Positions 1 through 5,976 are shown, counted from the stretch's first letter. The stretch is DNA of 6,096 bases from Micavibrio sp. UBA2638 (GCA_002359735.1 DENS01000002.1:1-6096), one strand, 5' to 3'. A program made the numbers and translations. The notes: generated by a model from the sequence alone, not told the origin.

Positions 1-23
1 AAGAAAAGTAAATAATATCAAAT

Positions 24-99
24 TGGTGGGCGATGAGGGACTCGACCCCCCGACCCTCTCGGTGTAAACGAGATGCTCTCCCAGCTGAGCTAACCACCC
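24..99 (-). tRNA. tRNA-Val, anticodon UAC
   Basis: This is a 76-nt tRNA gene with its CCA end encoded (complement of 24-26). Read on the minus strand it folds as a cloverleaf. The acceptor is GGGTGGT with ATCGCCC, including two G-U pairs. The D arm is GCTC/GAGC with the GG of the D loop. The anticodon stem is TCTCG/CGAGA around loop TTTACAC, giving anticodon TAC (complement of 64-66). The variable loop is 5 nt and the T stem is GGGGG/CCCTC. It should decode the valine codon GUA and probably other GUN codons. The T loop reads GTCGAGT, so position 54 (window base 46) is G instead of the nearly universal T. It lies downstream of the HU gene in the same direction but beyond a terminator, so it probably has its own promoter. 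Confidence 0.95.
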
Positions 100-114
100 T
101 TGGATCGAGGGATA

Positions 115-143
115 TATCTACAGGGATTGATTCTTTAAATCAA
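115..143 (-). promoter_or_regulatory. Candidate promoter for tRNA-Val
   Basis: On the minus strand a TTGATT hexamer (138-143, 4 of 6 to the -35 consensus) is followed after 17 nt by TAGATA (115-120, 3 of 6 to the -10 consensus). It sits between the HU terminator and the tRNA 5' end, where a tRNA promoter is expected. The match is weak and rests mainly on position and spacing. Confidence 0.3.
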
Positions 144-164
144 GCAAGAAATATAGTTTTTAGT

Positions 165-202
165 AAAAAAAACGGTCGCGCAATTCTGCCACGACCGTTT
201 TT
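165..202. terminator. Rho-independent terminator after the HU gene, symmetrical
   Basis: A GC-rich stem ACGGTCG (172-178) pairs with CGACCGT (192-198) around a 13-nt loop. An A tract lies on the left and a T tract on the right, so the stem can extend through A-T pairs. On the minus strand the hairpin is followed by eight U residues, a standard intrinsic terminator 20 nt after the HU stop codon. The flanking tracts would let it work in both directions, although no plus-strand gene upstream needs it. Confidence 0.9.
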
Positions 203-221
203 CGAATTTTAAGCCAAGCTA

Positions 222-497
222 TTACTTGTTAACAGCTTCTTTCAGCTCTTTACCAGCCTTGAATTTAGGCTGCTTGCTTGCTGGAATTTTGATAGGCTCG
301 CCTGTGCGTGGGTTACGGCCTGTTGTCGCAGCGCGCTTGGCAACTGAGAACGTACCGAAACCAACGAGACGTACGTCATCGCCTTTTTTCAGGCTAGTTT
401 TGATAGCATCGATCACTGCGTTTACAGCGGCTTCAGCTTTTGTTTTTGGAATGTCTGCTTTTTCAGCAACACTTGCTACTAGATCTTGTTTATTCAT
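222..497 (-). CDS. hupB: HU-family nucleoid DNA-binding protein
   Basis: This 91-residue protein is a standard-length HU/IHF family member. HU dimers bind and bend DNA with little sequence specificity, compact the nucleoid and assist replication and repair. An N-terminal helical dimerisation part (residues 1-40) is followed by the GFGTF turn (46-50). The beta-arm signature RNPRTGEPIKIP (61-72) includes the proline (P63) that intercalates between base pairs. The C-terminal helix is lysine-rich. I chose the ATG at 497 because an AAGGGG ribosome site (504-509) lies just before it; an upstream TTG at 512 would overlap that site and add five residues unlike the family. HU next to lon is the usual proteobacterial arrangement, which favours HU over IHF. 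The symbol hupB follows that synteny; alphaproteobacteria often have a single gene called hup or hupB. I see no clear terminator between lon and this gene, so some read-through is possible. Confidence 0.96.
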   Translation of the reverse strand: MNKQDLVASVAEKADIPKTKAEAAVNAVIDAIKTSLKKGDDVRLVGFGTFSVAKRAATTGRNPRTGEPIKIPASKQPKFKAGKELKEAVNK

Positions 498-535
498 AAC
501 AATCCCCTTCAATATAGGTAGTTAGGTTAAAAAAT

Positions 536-557
536 ATATTTTGATTTATCAAAATAT
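536..557. repeat. Perfect inverted repeat upstream of the HU gene, possible operator
   Basis: Ten-base arms ATATTTTGAT and ATCAAAATAT are separated by two T residues, giving an exact 22-bp palindrome 39 bp before the HU start codon. A TTGATA hexamer on the minus strand (547-552, 5 of 6 to the -35 consensus) lies inside it, although the hexamer 17 nt further on (TAACCT, 524-529) is a poor -10. The symmetry is seen directly. A role as binding site for a dimeric regulator is inference. Confidence 0.55.
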
Positions 558-606
558 GTCAGATGATCATAAAACTTCGCATTTGCAGCAAAAGCCGCTC
601 TATGCT

Positions 607-625
607 TTGGATTACGAACATCCAA
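607..625. repeat. Short inverted repeat after lon
   Basis: TTGGAT and ATCCAA arms flank a 7-nt spacer 34 nt past the lon stop codon. In the lon transcript it would form a small hairpin, but no U tract follows, so it is not a convincing intrinsic terminator. It might only slow read-through or protect the mRNA end. Confidence 0.35.
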
Positions 626-658
626 CAGATTCTTTTTTACGCGTTTTTTAAGGGCTAA

Positions 659-3070
659 TCAATGGCGAATTACGTCTTCAGCCTTGTTTTCCGCACTTTT
701 TGGCGGAATTTGATCAATTTCTGCCTTGTTTTTATCCATAATCGGGCTTGGCATCTCTGTTAATGCATGCGTCAGCACCTCATCAATGGTTCTAACAGGA
801 ACAATTTCGATATGTTTTTTAACCACGGCCGGAATATCCGGAAGGTCTTTTTCATTATCCTGCGGTATTAATGCCTTGGTAATACCGGCACGTAACGCGG
901 CCAGTAGCTTCTCTTTCAGGCCGCCAATGGCCGTTACGTTGCCGCGTAAATTTACCTCGCCTGTCATGGCGATATCACGGCGAATCGGGATGCCCGTCAG
1001 GGATGAAATAATGGCCGTCACCATTGCCGCCCCGGCAGATGGCCCATCTTTTGGGGTTGCCCCTTCCGGAACGTGCACGTGCACCTGCTGTTGTTTTAAC
1101 CACTCATAATCAATGCCAAACTGCGCCGCGCGTGACTTCATCAGCATCTCGGCCACAATTACGGATTCTTTCATAACCTCTTTAATGTTACCAGTGGTGC
1201 TGACTTTTCCGTCTTTACCGGGCATGGTCACGGCTTCAATAGATAAAAGATCGCCGCCCGCCTCGGTGTACGCCAGGCCGTTTACAACGCCGATACGGTC
1301 GTTTTCTTCAATTTCGCCGTATCGGAATTTTTTGATCCCGGCATATTTCCCAAGGTTGCGCGGGGTTATAAAAATCTTCTCTTTGCCATCCATTAGAATT
1401 TCTTTGATGGCTTTGCGGCAAAGGTTTGATATCTCGCGCTCAAGGTTTCGAACGCCGGCCTCTTTGGTGTAATAACGAATCAGATCACGGATTCCGTTAT
1501 CGCTAATCTTGAATTCTTTCTTCTTAAGACCGGTTGCCTCCATTTGCTTGCTTAGTAAATGGCGTTTAGCGATTTCGACTTTTTCTTCCTCTGTATAACC
1601 TGAAATGCGAATAATTTCCATACGATCCAATAATGGACGCGGCATAGTTGACAATGAATTGGCCGTACAAATAAACATGACGTCCGATAGGTCATATTCG
1701 ATTTCCAGATAATGGTCCTGAAATGTTGCATTTTGTTCCGGATCAAGAACTTCCAGCAAAGCCGAGCTAGGATCACCACGATAATCTGACCCAAGTTTAT
1801 CTATTTCATCCAGCAAAAATAGCGGATTACTGGATTTTGCTTTTTTCATACCCTGAATAACTTTACCCGGCATGGCGCCAATATAGGTGCGTCTGTGTCC
1901 GCGAATTTCACTTTCATCACGAACGCCGCCAAGGGACATGCGAACGAAGTTTCGATTGGTTGATTTGGCAATAGATTTTCCCAATGATGTTTTACCAACG
2001 CCCGGTGGTCCCACCAGACATAGAATCGGTCCTTTTACCTTGTCTGTACGTTGTTGCACGGCCAGATATTCAAGAATGCGCTCTTTCACCTTTTCAAGGC
2101 CGTAATGGTCTATATCCAGCGTTTTGTGAGCGGCTTTTATATCTTTCTTGACCTTGGTTTTATTTTCCCAGGGCACATTTAGTATCCAGTCCAGATAGTT
2201 GCGAACCACTGTGGCTTCAGCCGACATCGGGCTCATTTGTTTGAGCTTTTTGATTTCTTGCGCTGTGCGTTCCTTGGCTTCCTTGCTGAGCTTGGTTTCT
2301 TCAATTTTCTTTTCCAGCTCACCAATTTCATTCAGGCCGTCTTCTGAATCGCCCAGTTCTTTTTGAATGGCTTTCATTTGCTCATTCAAATAATACTCAC
2401 GCTGAGTTTTTTCCATTTGGCGTTTTACGCGGTTGCGGACGCGCATTTCAACCTGCAAAACGCCAATTTCGCCTTCCATAAAGCCGTATATACGCTCCAG
2501 CCGTTCGGCCGCATTTGTAATTTCAAGCAATTCCTGCTTTTGTTCAATTTTAAGGGCCAGATGCGATGCGATTGTGTCGGCCATCTTTGATGGTTCCTCA
2601 ATCTGATTGACTGAAACAATAACTTCTGGCGGTATTTTTTTGTTGAGCTTCACATATTGTTCAAACTGTGCCATGACGGCGCGGGCCAAGGCCTCAAGCT
2701 CTTCGTTGACGGGGCTGGAATCTTCCAGAGGGGTAGTCGTGGCCTCCAGATAGTTTTCGGTCTCGGAATATTCGTTGATCTTTACGCGCTGGCCGCCTTC
2801 AACCAGCACCTTTACCGTACCGTCCGGCAATTTTAAAAGCTGTAAAATAGTGCCGATTGTGCCAACGGTGTGCAAATCTTCTGCGCCGGGGTCATCTTCT
2901 GATGGTGATTTTTGTGTAACAAGCAATATTTGCTTGTCATCATGCATGACATGTTCCAATGCCTGTACGGATTTTTCGCGGCCAACAAAAAGCGGCACAA
3001 TCATGTGCGGAAAGACAACAATATCTCTAAGAGGGAGTACGGCATATTTATCTGATTTTGAACCCAGCAT
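659..3070 (-). CDS. lon: ATP-dependent protease Lon (LonA type)
   Basis: This is a complete cytoplasmic LonA protease of 803 residues (E. coli Lon has 784). It unfolds and degrades misfolded and regulatory proteins as a hexamer. The N-terminal substrate-binding domain starts at about residue 10 (VLPLRDIVVFPHM). A charged coiled-coil stretch covers about 180-275. The AAA+ module has Walker A GPPGVGKT (354-361), the Lon box GHRRTYIGAMPG (391-402), Walker B LFLLDEID (417-424), sensor-1 TAN (469-471) and sensor-2 R541 in GVRNLER. The protease domain has catalytic Ser678 in PKDGPSAG and Lys721 in GGLKEK, with the usual 43-residue spacing. All catalytic motifs are intact. The ATG at 3070 is preceded by AAGGAAG at good spacing. 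The last 30 or so residues, after about 772, form a polar tail beyond the conserved domain. In E. coli HU is a Lon substrate, which fits the neighbouring gene. A 29-bp dyad lies in its upstream region. Confidence 0.98.
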   Translation of the reverse strand: MLGSKSDKYAVLPLRDIVVFPHMIVPLFVGREKSVQALEHVMHDDKQILLVTQKSPSEDDPGAEDLHTVGTIGTILQLLKLPDGTVKVLVEGGQRVKINEYSETENYLEATTTPLEDSSPVNEELEALARAVMAQFEQYVKLNKKIPPEVIVSVNQIEEPSKMADTIASHLALKIEQKQELLEITNAAERLERIYGFMEGEIGVLQVEMRVRNRVKRQMEKTQREYYLNEQMKAIQKELGDSEDGLNEIGELEKKIEETKLSKEAKERTAQEIKKLKQMSPMSAEATVVRNYLDWILNVPWENKTKVKKDIKAAHKTLDIDHYGLEKVKERILEYLAVQQRTDKVKGPILCLVGPPGVGKTSLGKSIAKSTNRNFVRMSLGGVRDESEIRGHRRTYIGAMPGKVIQGMKKAKSSNPLFLLDEIDKLGSDYRGDPSSALLEVLDPEQNATFQDHYLEIEYDLSDVMFICTANSLSTMPRPLLDRMEIIRISGYTEEEKVEIAKRHLLSKQMEATGLKKKEFKISDNGIRDLIRYYTKEAGVRNLEREISNLCRKAIKEILMDGKEKIFITPRNLGKYAGIKKFRYGEIEENDRIGVVNGLAYTEAGGDLLSIEAVTMPGKDGKVSTTGNIKEVMKESVIVAEMLMKSRAAQFGIDYEWLKQQQVHVHVPEGATPKDGPSAGAAMVTAIISSLTGIPIRRDIAMTGEVNLRGNVTAIGGLKEKLLAALRAGITKALIPQDNEKDLPDIPAVVKKHIEIVPVRTIDEVLTHALTEMPSPIMDKNKAEIDQIPPKSAENKAEDVIRH

Positions 3071-3115
3071 TATTCTTCCTTGAGTGAGCGTTATACTTTT
3101 TACTATCTCATATTT

Positions 3116-3144
3116 CGCACAATATTTGAATGCAATAATGTGCG
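3116..3144. repeat. 29-bp dyad upstream of lon, possible operator
   Basis: Eleven-base arms CGCACAATATT (3116-3126) and AATAATGTGCG (3134-3144) are complementary at 10 of 11 positions around a 7-nt spacer. The centre lies 60 bp before the lon ATG. No U tract follows on either strand, so it does not read as an intrinsic terminator for clpP. It overlaps the spacer and -10 box of a candidate lon promoter, as an operator would. Confidence 0.5.
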
Positions 3145-3152
3145 CTTGTCAC
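3124..3152 (-). promoter_or_regulatory. Candidate promoter for lon
   Basis: On the minus strand GTGACA (3147-3152, 5 of 6 to the -35 consensus) and TCAAAT (3124-3129, 4 of 6 to the -10 consensus) are separated by 17 nt. Transcription would start near 3117, giving a leader of about 47 nt. I looked for a heat-shock sigma-32 promoter in the 146-bp gap and found only weak partial matches, such as CTTGATT near 3182-3188. Other sigma-70 placements are possible. Confidence 0.35.
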
Positions 3153-3216
3153 TCTTAATAATGTGATCGCCAAAACGAACAAATCAAGGTGCTATACCAC
3201 TTTAGACAAAAAAGAT

Positions 3217-3861
3217 TTATTTTTTCTTATCGTCTTCTGCTTTTACCTTATGTTCTTCGACCACCTTATCAATCAGGCCGAATTTCAGGGCTTCTTCAGG
3301 GCCCATAAATGTGTCGCGTTCCATTGCTTTTTCAATGGCTGTCAGTTTTTGTCCTGTGTGTTTTACGTACAGGTCGTTTAACATTTTACGCAAACGCAGG
3401 ATTTCCTGGGCTTGAATTTCAATGTCGGTGGCCTGACCACGGGCGCCGCCAGAAGGTTGGTGAACCATGATACGGGAATTGGGCAAGGAGAACCGTTTGT
3501 CGGCCGCGCCCCCCATTAGGAGCAATGACCCGGCAGAGGCCGCCTGCCCCACGCAGACCGTCGAAACGTCAGGCTTAATGTATTGCATTGTGTCGTACAT
3601 TGCCAAACCTGCCGTCACAACGCCGCCTGGCGAATTAATATAAAAAGAAATATCTTTTTTCGGGTTTTCCGATTCCAAAAACAAAAGCTGGGCACAAATC
3701 AGACTGGATACCTGATCATTTACCTCGCCGGTCAGAAAGATGATGCGCTCTTTTAATAGTCTGGAATAAATATCAAATGCGCGCTCCCCGCGATTTGTCT
3801 GTTCAATAACAGTTGGTACCAGATAATTGTTATAAACGTCTAATGGATCTCTATCGTACAT
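3217..3861 (-). CDS. clpP: ATP-dependent Clp protease proteolytic subunit ClpP
   Basis: This 214-residue serine peptidase (family S14) forms the tetradecameric chamber that degrades proteins fed by ClpX or ClpA. The catalytic triad is visible: Ser109 in GQAASAGS, His134 in MVHQPSGG and Asp183 in ERDTF. The handle segment PSGGARGQATDIE follows the histidine. The early part (VPTVIEQTNRGERAFDIYSRLLKERIIFL) is typical ClpP. Length is close to E. coli ClpP (207). I prefer the ATG at 3861 because an AAGAAG ribosome site lies about 5 nt before it; a GTG two codons upstream (3867) would leave no space for that site. The last dozen residues are highly charged and end in three lysines. Its usual neighbour clpX does not follow; lon comes next after 146 bp with no clear terminator between them. 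It diverges from the unknown gene at 4032 and has its own strong promoter. Confidence 0.98.
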   Translation of the reverse strand: MYDRDPLDVYNNYLVPTVIEQTNRGERAFDIYSRLLKERIIFLTGEVNDQVSSLICAQLLFLESENPKKDISFYINSPGGVVTAGLAMYDTMQYIKPDVSTVCVGQAASAGSLLLMGGAADKRFSLPNSRIMVHQPSGGARGQATDIEIQAQEILRLRKMLNDLYVKHTGQKLTAIEKAMERDTFMGPEEALKFGLIDKVVEEHKVKAEDDKKK

Positions 3862-3870
3862 GGTCACTTC

Positions 3871-3889
3871 TTTTTGGTTTTTGGTTTTT
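3871..3889. repeat. 7-bp tandem repeat in the clpP leader
   Basis: The plus strand repeats TTTTTGG twice and then TTTTT, so the clpP mRNA leader carries A-rich CCAAAAA units just before the ribosome site. The stretch is unstructured and A-rich, which could help ribosome loading or bind an Hfq-like protein. Both roles are inference. Confidence 0.5.
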
Positions 3890-3913
3890 GCTTTTAAAAT
3901 TTATTGGTACTTA

Positions 3914-3941
3914 AGGATAGACGTTTTGTTATCCCTGTCAA
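3914..3941 (-). promoter_or_regulatory. Sigma-70 type promoter of clpP
   Basis: On the minus strand a perfect TTGACA -35 (3936-3941) is followed after 16 nt by TATCCT (3914-3919, 4 of 6). Transcription would begin near 3907, giving a leader of about 45 nt with an A-rich repeat. Because the unknown gene lies on the other strand, clpP cannot be driven from tig, so a local promoter is expected. Confidence 0.6.
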
Positions 3942-3950
3942 TCATAACAA
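3926..3950. repeat. Inverted repeat centred on the clpP -35 box, possible operator
   Basis: Arms TTGTTAT (3926-3932) and ATAACAA (3944-3950) match perfectly around an 11-nt spacer. The dyad centre (3938) falls within the TTGACA -35 hexamer. The arms can be read as longer (ACGTT-GTTAT on each side) if two extra T bases on the left are bulged. A dimeric regulator bound here would cover the clpP -35 and could also affect the divergent gene at 4032. Confidence 0.5.
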
Positions 3951-3988
3951 CGTAAGGCATAGAAAAAGCTGTGATTTAACTCCATTTT

Positions 3989-3994
3989 TATAAA
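3989..3994 (+). promoter_or_regulatory. Weak -10 candidate for the unknown plus-strand gene
   Basis: TATAAA (5 of 6 to the -10 consensus) lies about 38 bp before the chosen start codon, but I find no acceptable -35 at 16-18 nt spacing. The surrounding AT-rich DNA makes chance matches likely. Confidence 0.2.
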
Positions 3995-4031
3995 ATCGTG
4001 ATAAAGTACGTCTTACAAGGATAGAGTGGTA

Positions 4032-4385
4032 ATGATAGTACAGGCATTGGCCAAAGCGGGCATTATTGATTTAAGTGATGAATTTTATCACCGTTTTTCC
4101 TATGTTCCCGACTTATTATCCCCTCACCGCTCCATGCAGGAAAATCTATCGACCATTATTAATACCGGATTAATTAATATTCTAATGCTGCATAATAAAT
4201 ATGGCTATCAATTTGAAGGGGTTCATTATATTTTCACCACCAAACAGGGCGTCAATATTGAGCTGCCGGCCAGTGTTATCCAATTAATGCTGAAAAGCGA
4301 TGCCCTGATTGATAAAGACATCATTACACATCTTTATGACCTGAATAACAAAAAGCTGGACAGGGTTCGTCAGTATTTTCTTTAA
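4032..4385 (+). CDS. Hypothetical protein, family not recognised
   Basis: This gene encodes 117 residues that I do not recognise. The ATG at 4032 is preceded by AAGGA (4017-4021) at 10 nt; a GTG at 4026 would lie too close, at 4 nt, but cannot be excluded. The protein is probably soluble and cytoplasmic: no signal peptide, no membrane segment and no cysteine. The N-terminal half looks helical (residues 2-20 and 33-55). An aromatic, strand-like stretch follows (about 56-77, YGYQFEGVHYIFTT), then a helical C-terminal half ending in a basic helix (NNKKLDRVRQYF). The gene is complete and runs into a shared terminator. By hand count it is about 38% G+C, lower than most of the neighbouring coding lines I sampled. 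It is the only plus-strand gene here, sits between tig and clpP, and diverges from clpP, so a regulator or adaptor of the Clp system is conceivable but unsupported by any motif. Confidence 0.75.
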   Translation: MIVQALAKAGIIDLSDEFYHRFSYVPDLLSPHRSMQENLSTIINTGLINILMLHNKYGYQFEGVHYIFTTKQGVNIELPASVIQLMLKSDALIDKDIITHLYDLNNKKLDRVRQYFL

Positions 4386-4442
4386 AACTATGAAGCGCGT
4401 AAGCCTTGCCTGTAAACGTTAGTGGGGGAAAGGTATGGTATA

Positions 4443-4472
4443 TAAAAAAAGCGGAGACAGGCTCCGCTTTTA
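4443..4472. terminator. Bidirectional terminator between tig and the unknown gene
   Basis: GCGGAG (4451-4456) pairs with CTCCGC (4462-4467) around a 5-nt loop, extended by A-T pairs on both sides. The minus strand gives seven U residues after the stem, 24 nt past the tig stop codon. The plus strand has four T residues, then A and three more T. It therefore serves both convergent genes, more strongly for tig. Confidence 0.9.
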
Positions 4473-4494
4473 TTTCATATTTTTGCAAAATGAT

Positions 4495-5976
4495 TTATTT
4501 TTTCGCCGCAGTTTTTTTCTTTGCAGCCGGTTTCTTTGCAGCTGCTTTTTTGGCTGCGGGCTTTTTCTCAGCGGCTTTGTCGCCTGCGGCTTTGTCGCCT
4601 GCGGCTTTTTTGCTGGTTGAGGCTTTCTTTGCCGCTGGCTTTTTTGCCTTTGGCTTGGTTTCTTCCTCTTCCTCGGCGGTCAATTCATCAACGCTGACGT
4701 CTTTCTCTTTGACATCAACCAGCTCAAGAATGAAATCGACAACTTTTTCTTCAAAAATTGGCGCCCGCAGACTTTCCAGGGCTTGACGGTTTTTAGAATA
4801 ATAATCAAAGACCTGCTTTTCCTGACCAGGATATTTCTGGGCCTCAGAGATCACGGCTTTTTGCAAATCAGCATCGGCAACCTGAATTTTATTTTCATTA
4901 CCGATTTCTGACAGAACCAGACCAAGGCGAACGCGGCGCTCGGCAATAACTTTGAGTTCATCTTTATCGGAATCGCTCAGCTTTTCCTCATTGCCGCTTT
5001 GGGCGTTTTCCATTTCCACTTGACGGATAATGGATTCCAGTTCCATGTCCAACATGCTGGCGGGTACTTCAAAGTCATGCTTCTCGTCCAATATATCCAA
5101 CAGTGATTTCTTTAGCTTCATGCGGCTATGGTTATCCAGTTCCTTTTGAACCTGCTCTTCAATGGCGGCTTTTAGTGCTTTCAGGTCGTCAAGGCCCAGT
5201 GATTTCGCAAATTCGTCATCAATTTTTGGCGTGACGGCCTCGTGAATGGCTTTGATCTCACAATCAAAAATCGCATCACGTCCGGCCAGTTCTGCTGCGC
5301 CATAGGCTTCCGGGAAGGAAACTTTTACTTCCACCTTTTCACCCGGCTTTTTACCAACCAGTTGCTCCTCAAAGCCATTGATGAACTGGCCACTGCCCAG
5401 TTTTAACTGGTGGTCATGGGCATGCATGCCGGGATGTTCTTTGTTGTCATCGGCGGTGCGGCCATGGAAATCTATGATAACAATGTCACCATCTTTTGTG
5501 GCGCGCTTTGTCTTAATTTCTTCTGTTGATTGATTGCTGGATGCGATGCGCTCCAACGCTTCGTCAACGGCCTTCTTCTCAGCTTTTGCAACAGGCTTTT
5601 CCAGCTTAATACCTTTTAAGTCAGCCAATTTAAATTCAGGCAGAACTTCTACATTCAGGGAATAAACAAGATCTTTGCCATCGTCGAATTCTTTGACTTC
5701 GATTTTGGGCTGCAGGGCAGGTTTTAAACCTTTATCTTTGATAACCTTGTCGGATGTTTCATTCACGGCGCTTTCAAGAACTTCGCCCATCACAGCCTTG
5801 CCGTAGCGCTTTTTCATGATGTTCATCGGCACTTTACCAGGTCTGAAGCCCGGCATACGAATGGTCTTGCTGACCTCTTTCAGGCGATTGTCGACGCGCG
5901 CATCTATGTCTTTTGCGTCGATTGTGATTTCCAGCTCGTGTGCTAAACCTTCGTGCTTTATTTCTTTAACTTGCAT
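4495..5976 (-). CDS. tig: Trigger factor, ribosome-associated chaperone and prolyl isomerase
   Basis: Trigger factor binds at the ribosome exit tunnel and shields nascent chains. This protein has 493 residues; E. coli Tig has 432. The N-terminal ribosome-binding domain (about 1-115) carries the signature GFRPGKVP (43-50). An FKBP-type isomerase domain spans about 160-245, with IDFHG, LGSGQFINGFEEQLVG and FPEAYGAAELAG. The C-terminal helical chaperone domain runs to about 420. The extra length is a tail: an acidic run of five glutamates (435-439), then 53 residues (441-493) of which 40 are lysine or alanine, rich in PAAKK-like units. The isomerase domain also has a histidine cluster (HPGMHAHDH, 181-189). 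I chose the ATG at 5976 (MQVKEI, the usual family start) with a GGAAG site 11 nt upstream; a TTG at 5994 would absorb that site. The gene starts 28 nt after tRNA-Leu and probably shares its transcript. Confidence 0.97.
   Translation of the reverse strand: MQVKEIKHEGLAHELEITIDAKDIDARVDNRLKEVSKTIRMPGFRPGKVPMNIMKKRYGKAVMGEVLESAVNETSDKVIKDKGLKPALQPKIEVKEFDDGKDLVYSLNVEVLPEFKLADLKGIKLEKPVAKAEKKAVDEALERIASSNQSTEEIKTKRATKDGDIVIIDFHGRTADDNKEHPGMHAHDHQLKLGSGQFINGFEEQLVGKKPGEKVEVKVSFPEAYGAAELAGRDAIFDCEIKAIHEAVTPKIDDEFAKSLGLDDLKALKAAIEEQVQKELDNHSRMKLKKSLLDILDEKHDFEVPASMLDMELESIIRQVEMENAQSGNEEKLSDSDKDELKVIAERRVRLGLVLSEIGNENKIQVADADLQKAVISEAQKYPGQEKQVFDYYSKNRQALESLRAPIFEEKVVDFILELVDVKEKDVSVDELTAEEEEETKPKAKKPAAKKASTSKKAAGDKAAGDKAAEKKPAAKKAAAKKPAAKKKTAAKK
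4571..4608. repeat. 15-bp tandem repeat in the trigger factor tail
   Basis: The unit GCGGCTTTGTCGCCT occurs twice without a mismatch (4571-4585 and 4586-4600), followed by its first 8 bases. It encodes AAGDK-type repeats in the tail. The length is a multiple of three, so gain or loss of a unit keeps the reading frame. Confidence 0.9.

Noticed and set aside
498..512. Upstream TTG start for the HU gene, adding five residues
   Set aside because: The extension consists of the ribosome-binding site itself and the family starts at MNK; the same reasoning removes a TTG at 5994 for tig.
541..552. Fnr-type box upstream of the HU gene
   Set aside because: The half-sites TTGAT and ATCAA are 2 nt apart, whereas Fnr sites have 4 nt between them.
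726..1472. Two long plus-strand open frames opposite lon
   Set aside because: They lie wholly antisense to the conserved Lon protease domain, have no recognisable motifs and are explained by the codon pattern of lon.
3078..3100. HspR-type HAIR operator before lon (CTTGAGT half-site)
   Set aside because: Only one half-site is present; the expected ACTCAAG partner 7 nt away is missing. No CIRCE element was found either.
3200..3240. Terminator at the end of clpP from the A- and T-rich tracts
   Set aside because: The tracts do not pair properly once aligned and there is no GC-rich stem.
4406..4786. Plus-strand open frame with FFAAGFFAAAF-like repeats, resembling a membrane protein
   Set aside because: It is the antisense reading of the lysine/alanine tail of trigger factor and starts across the terminator hairpin.
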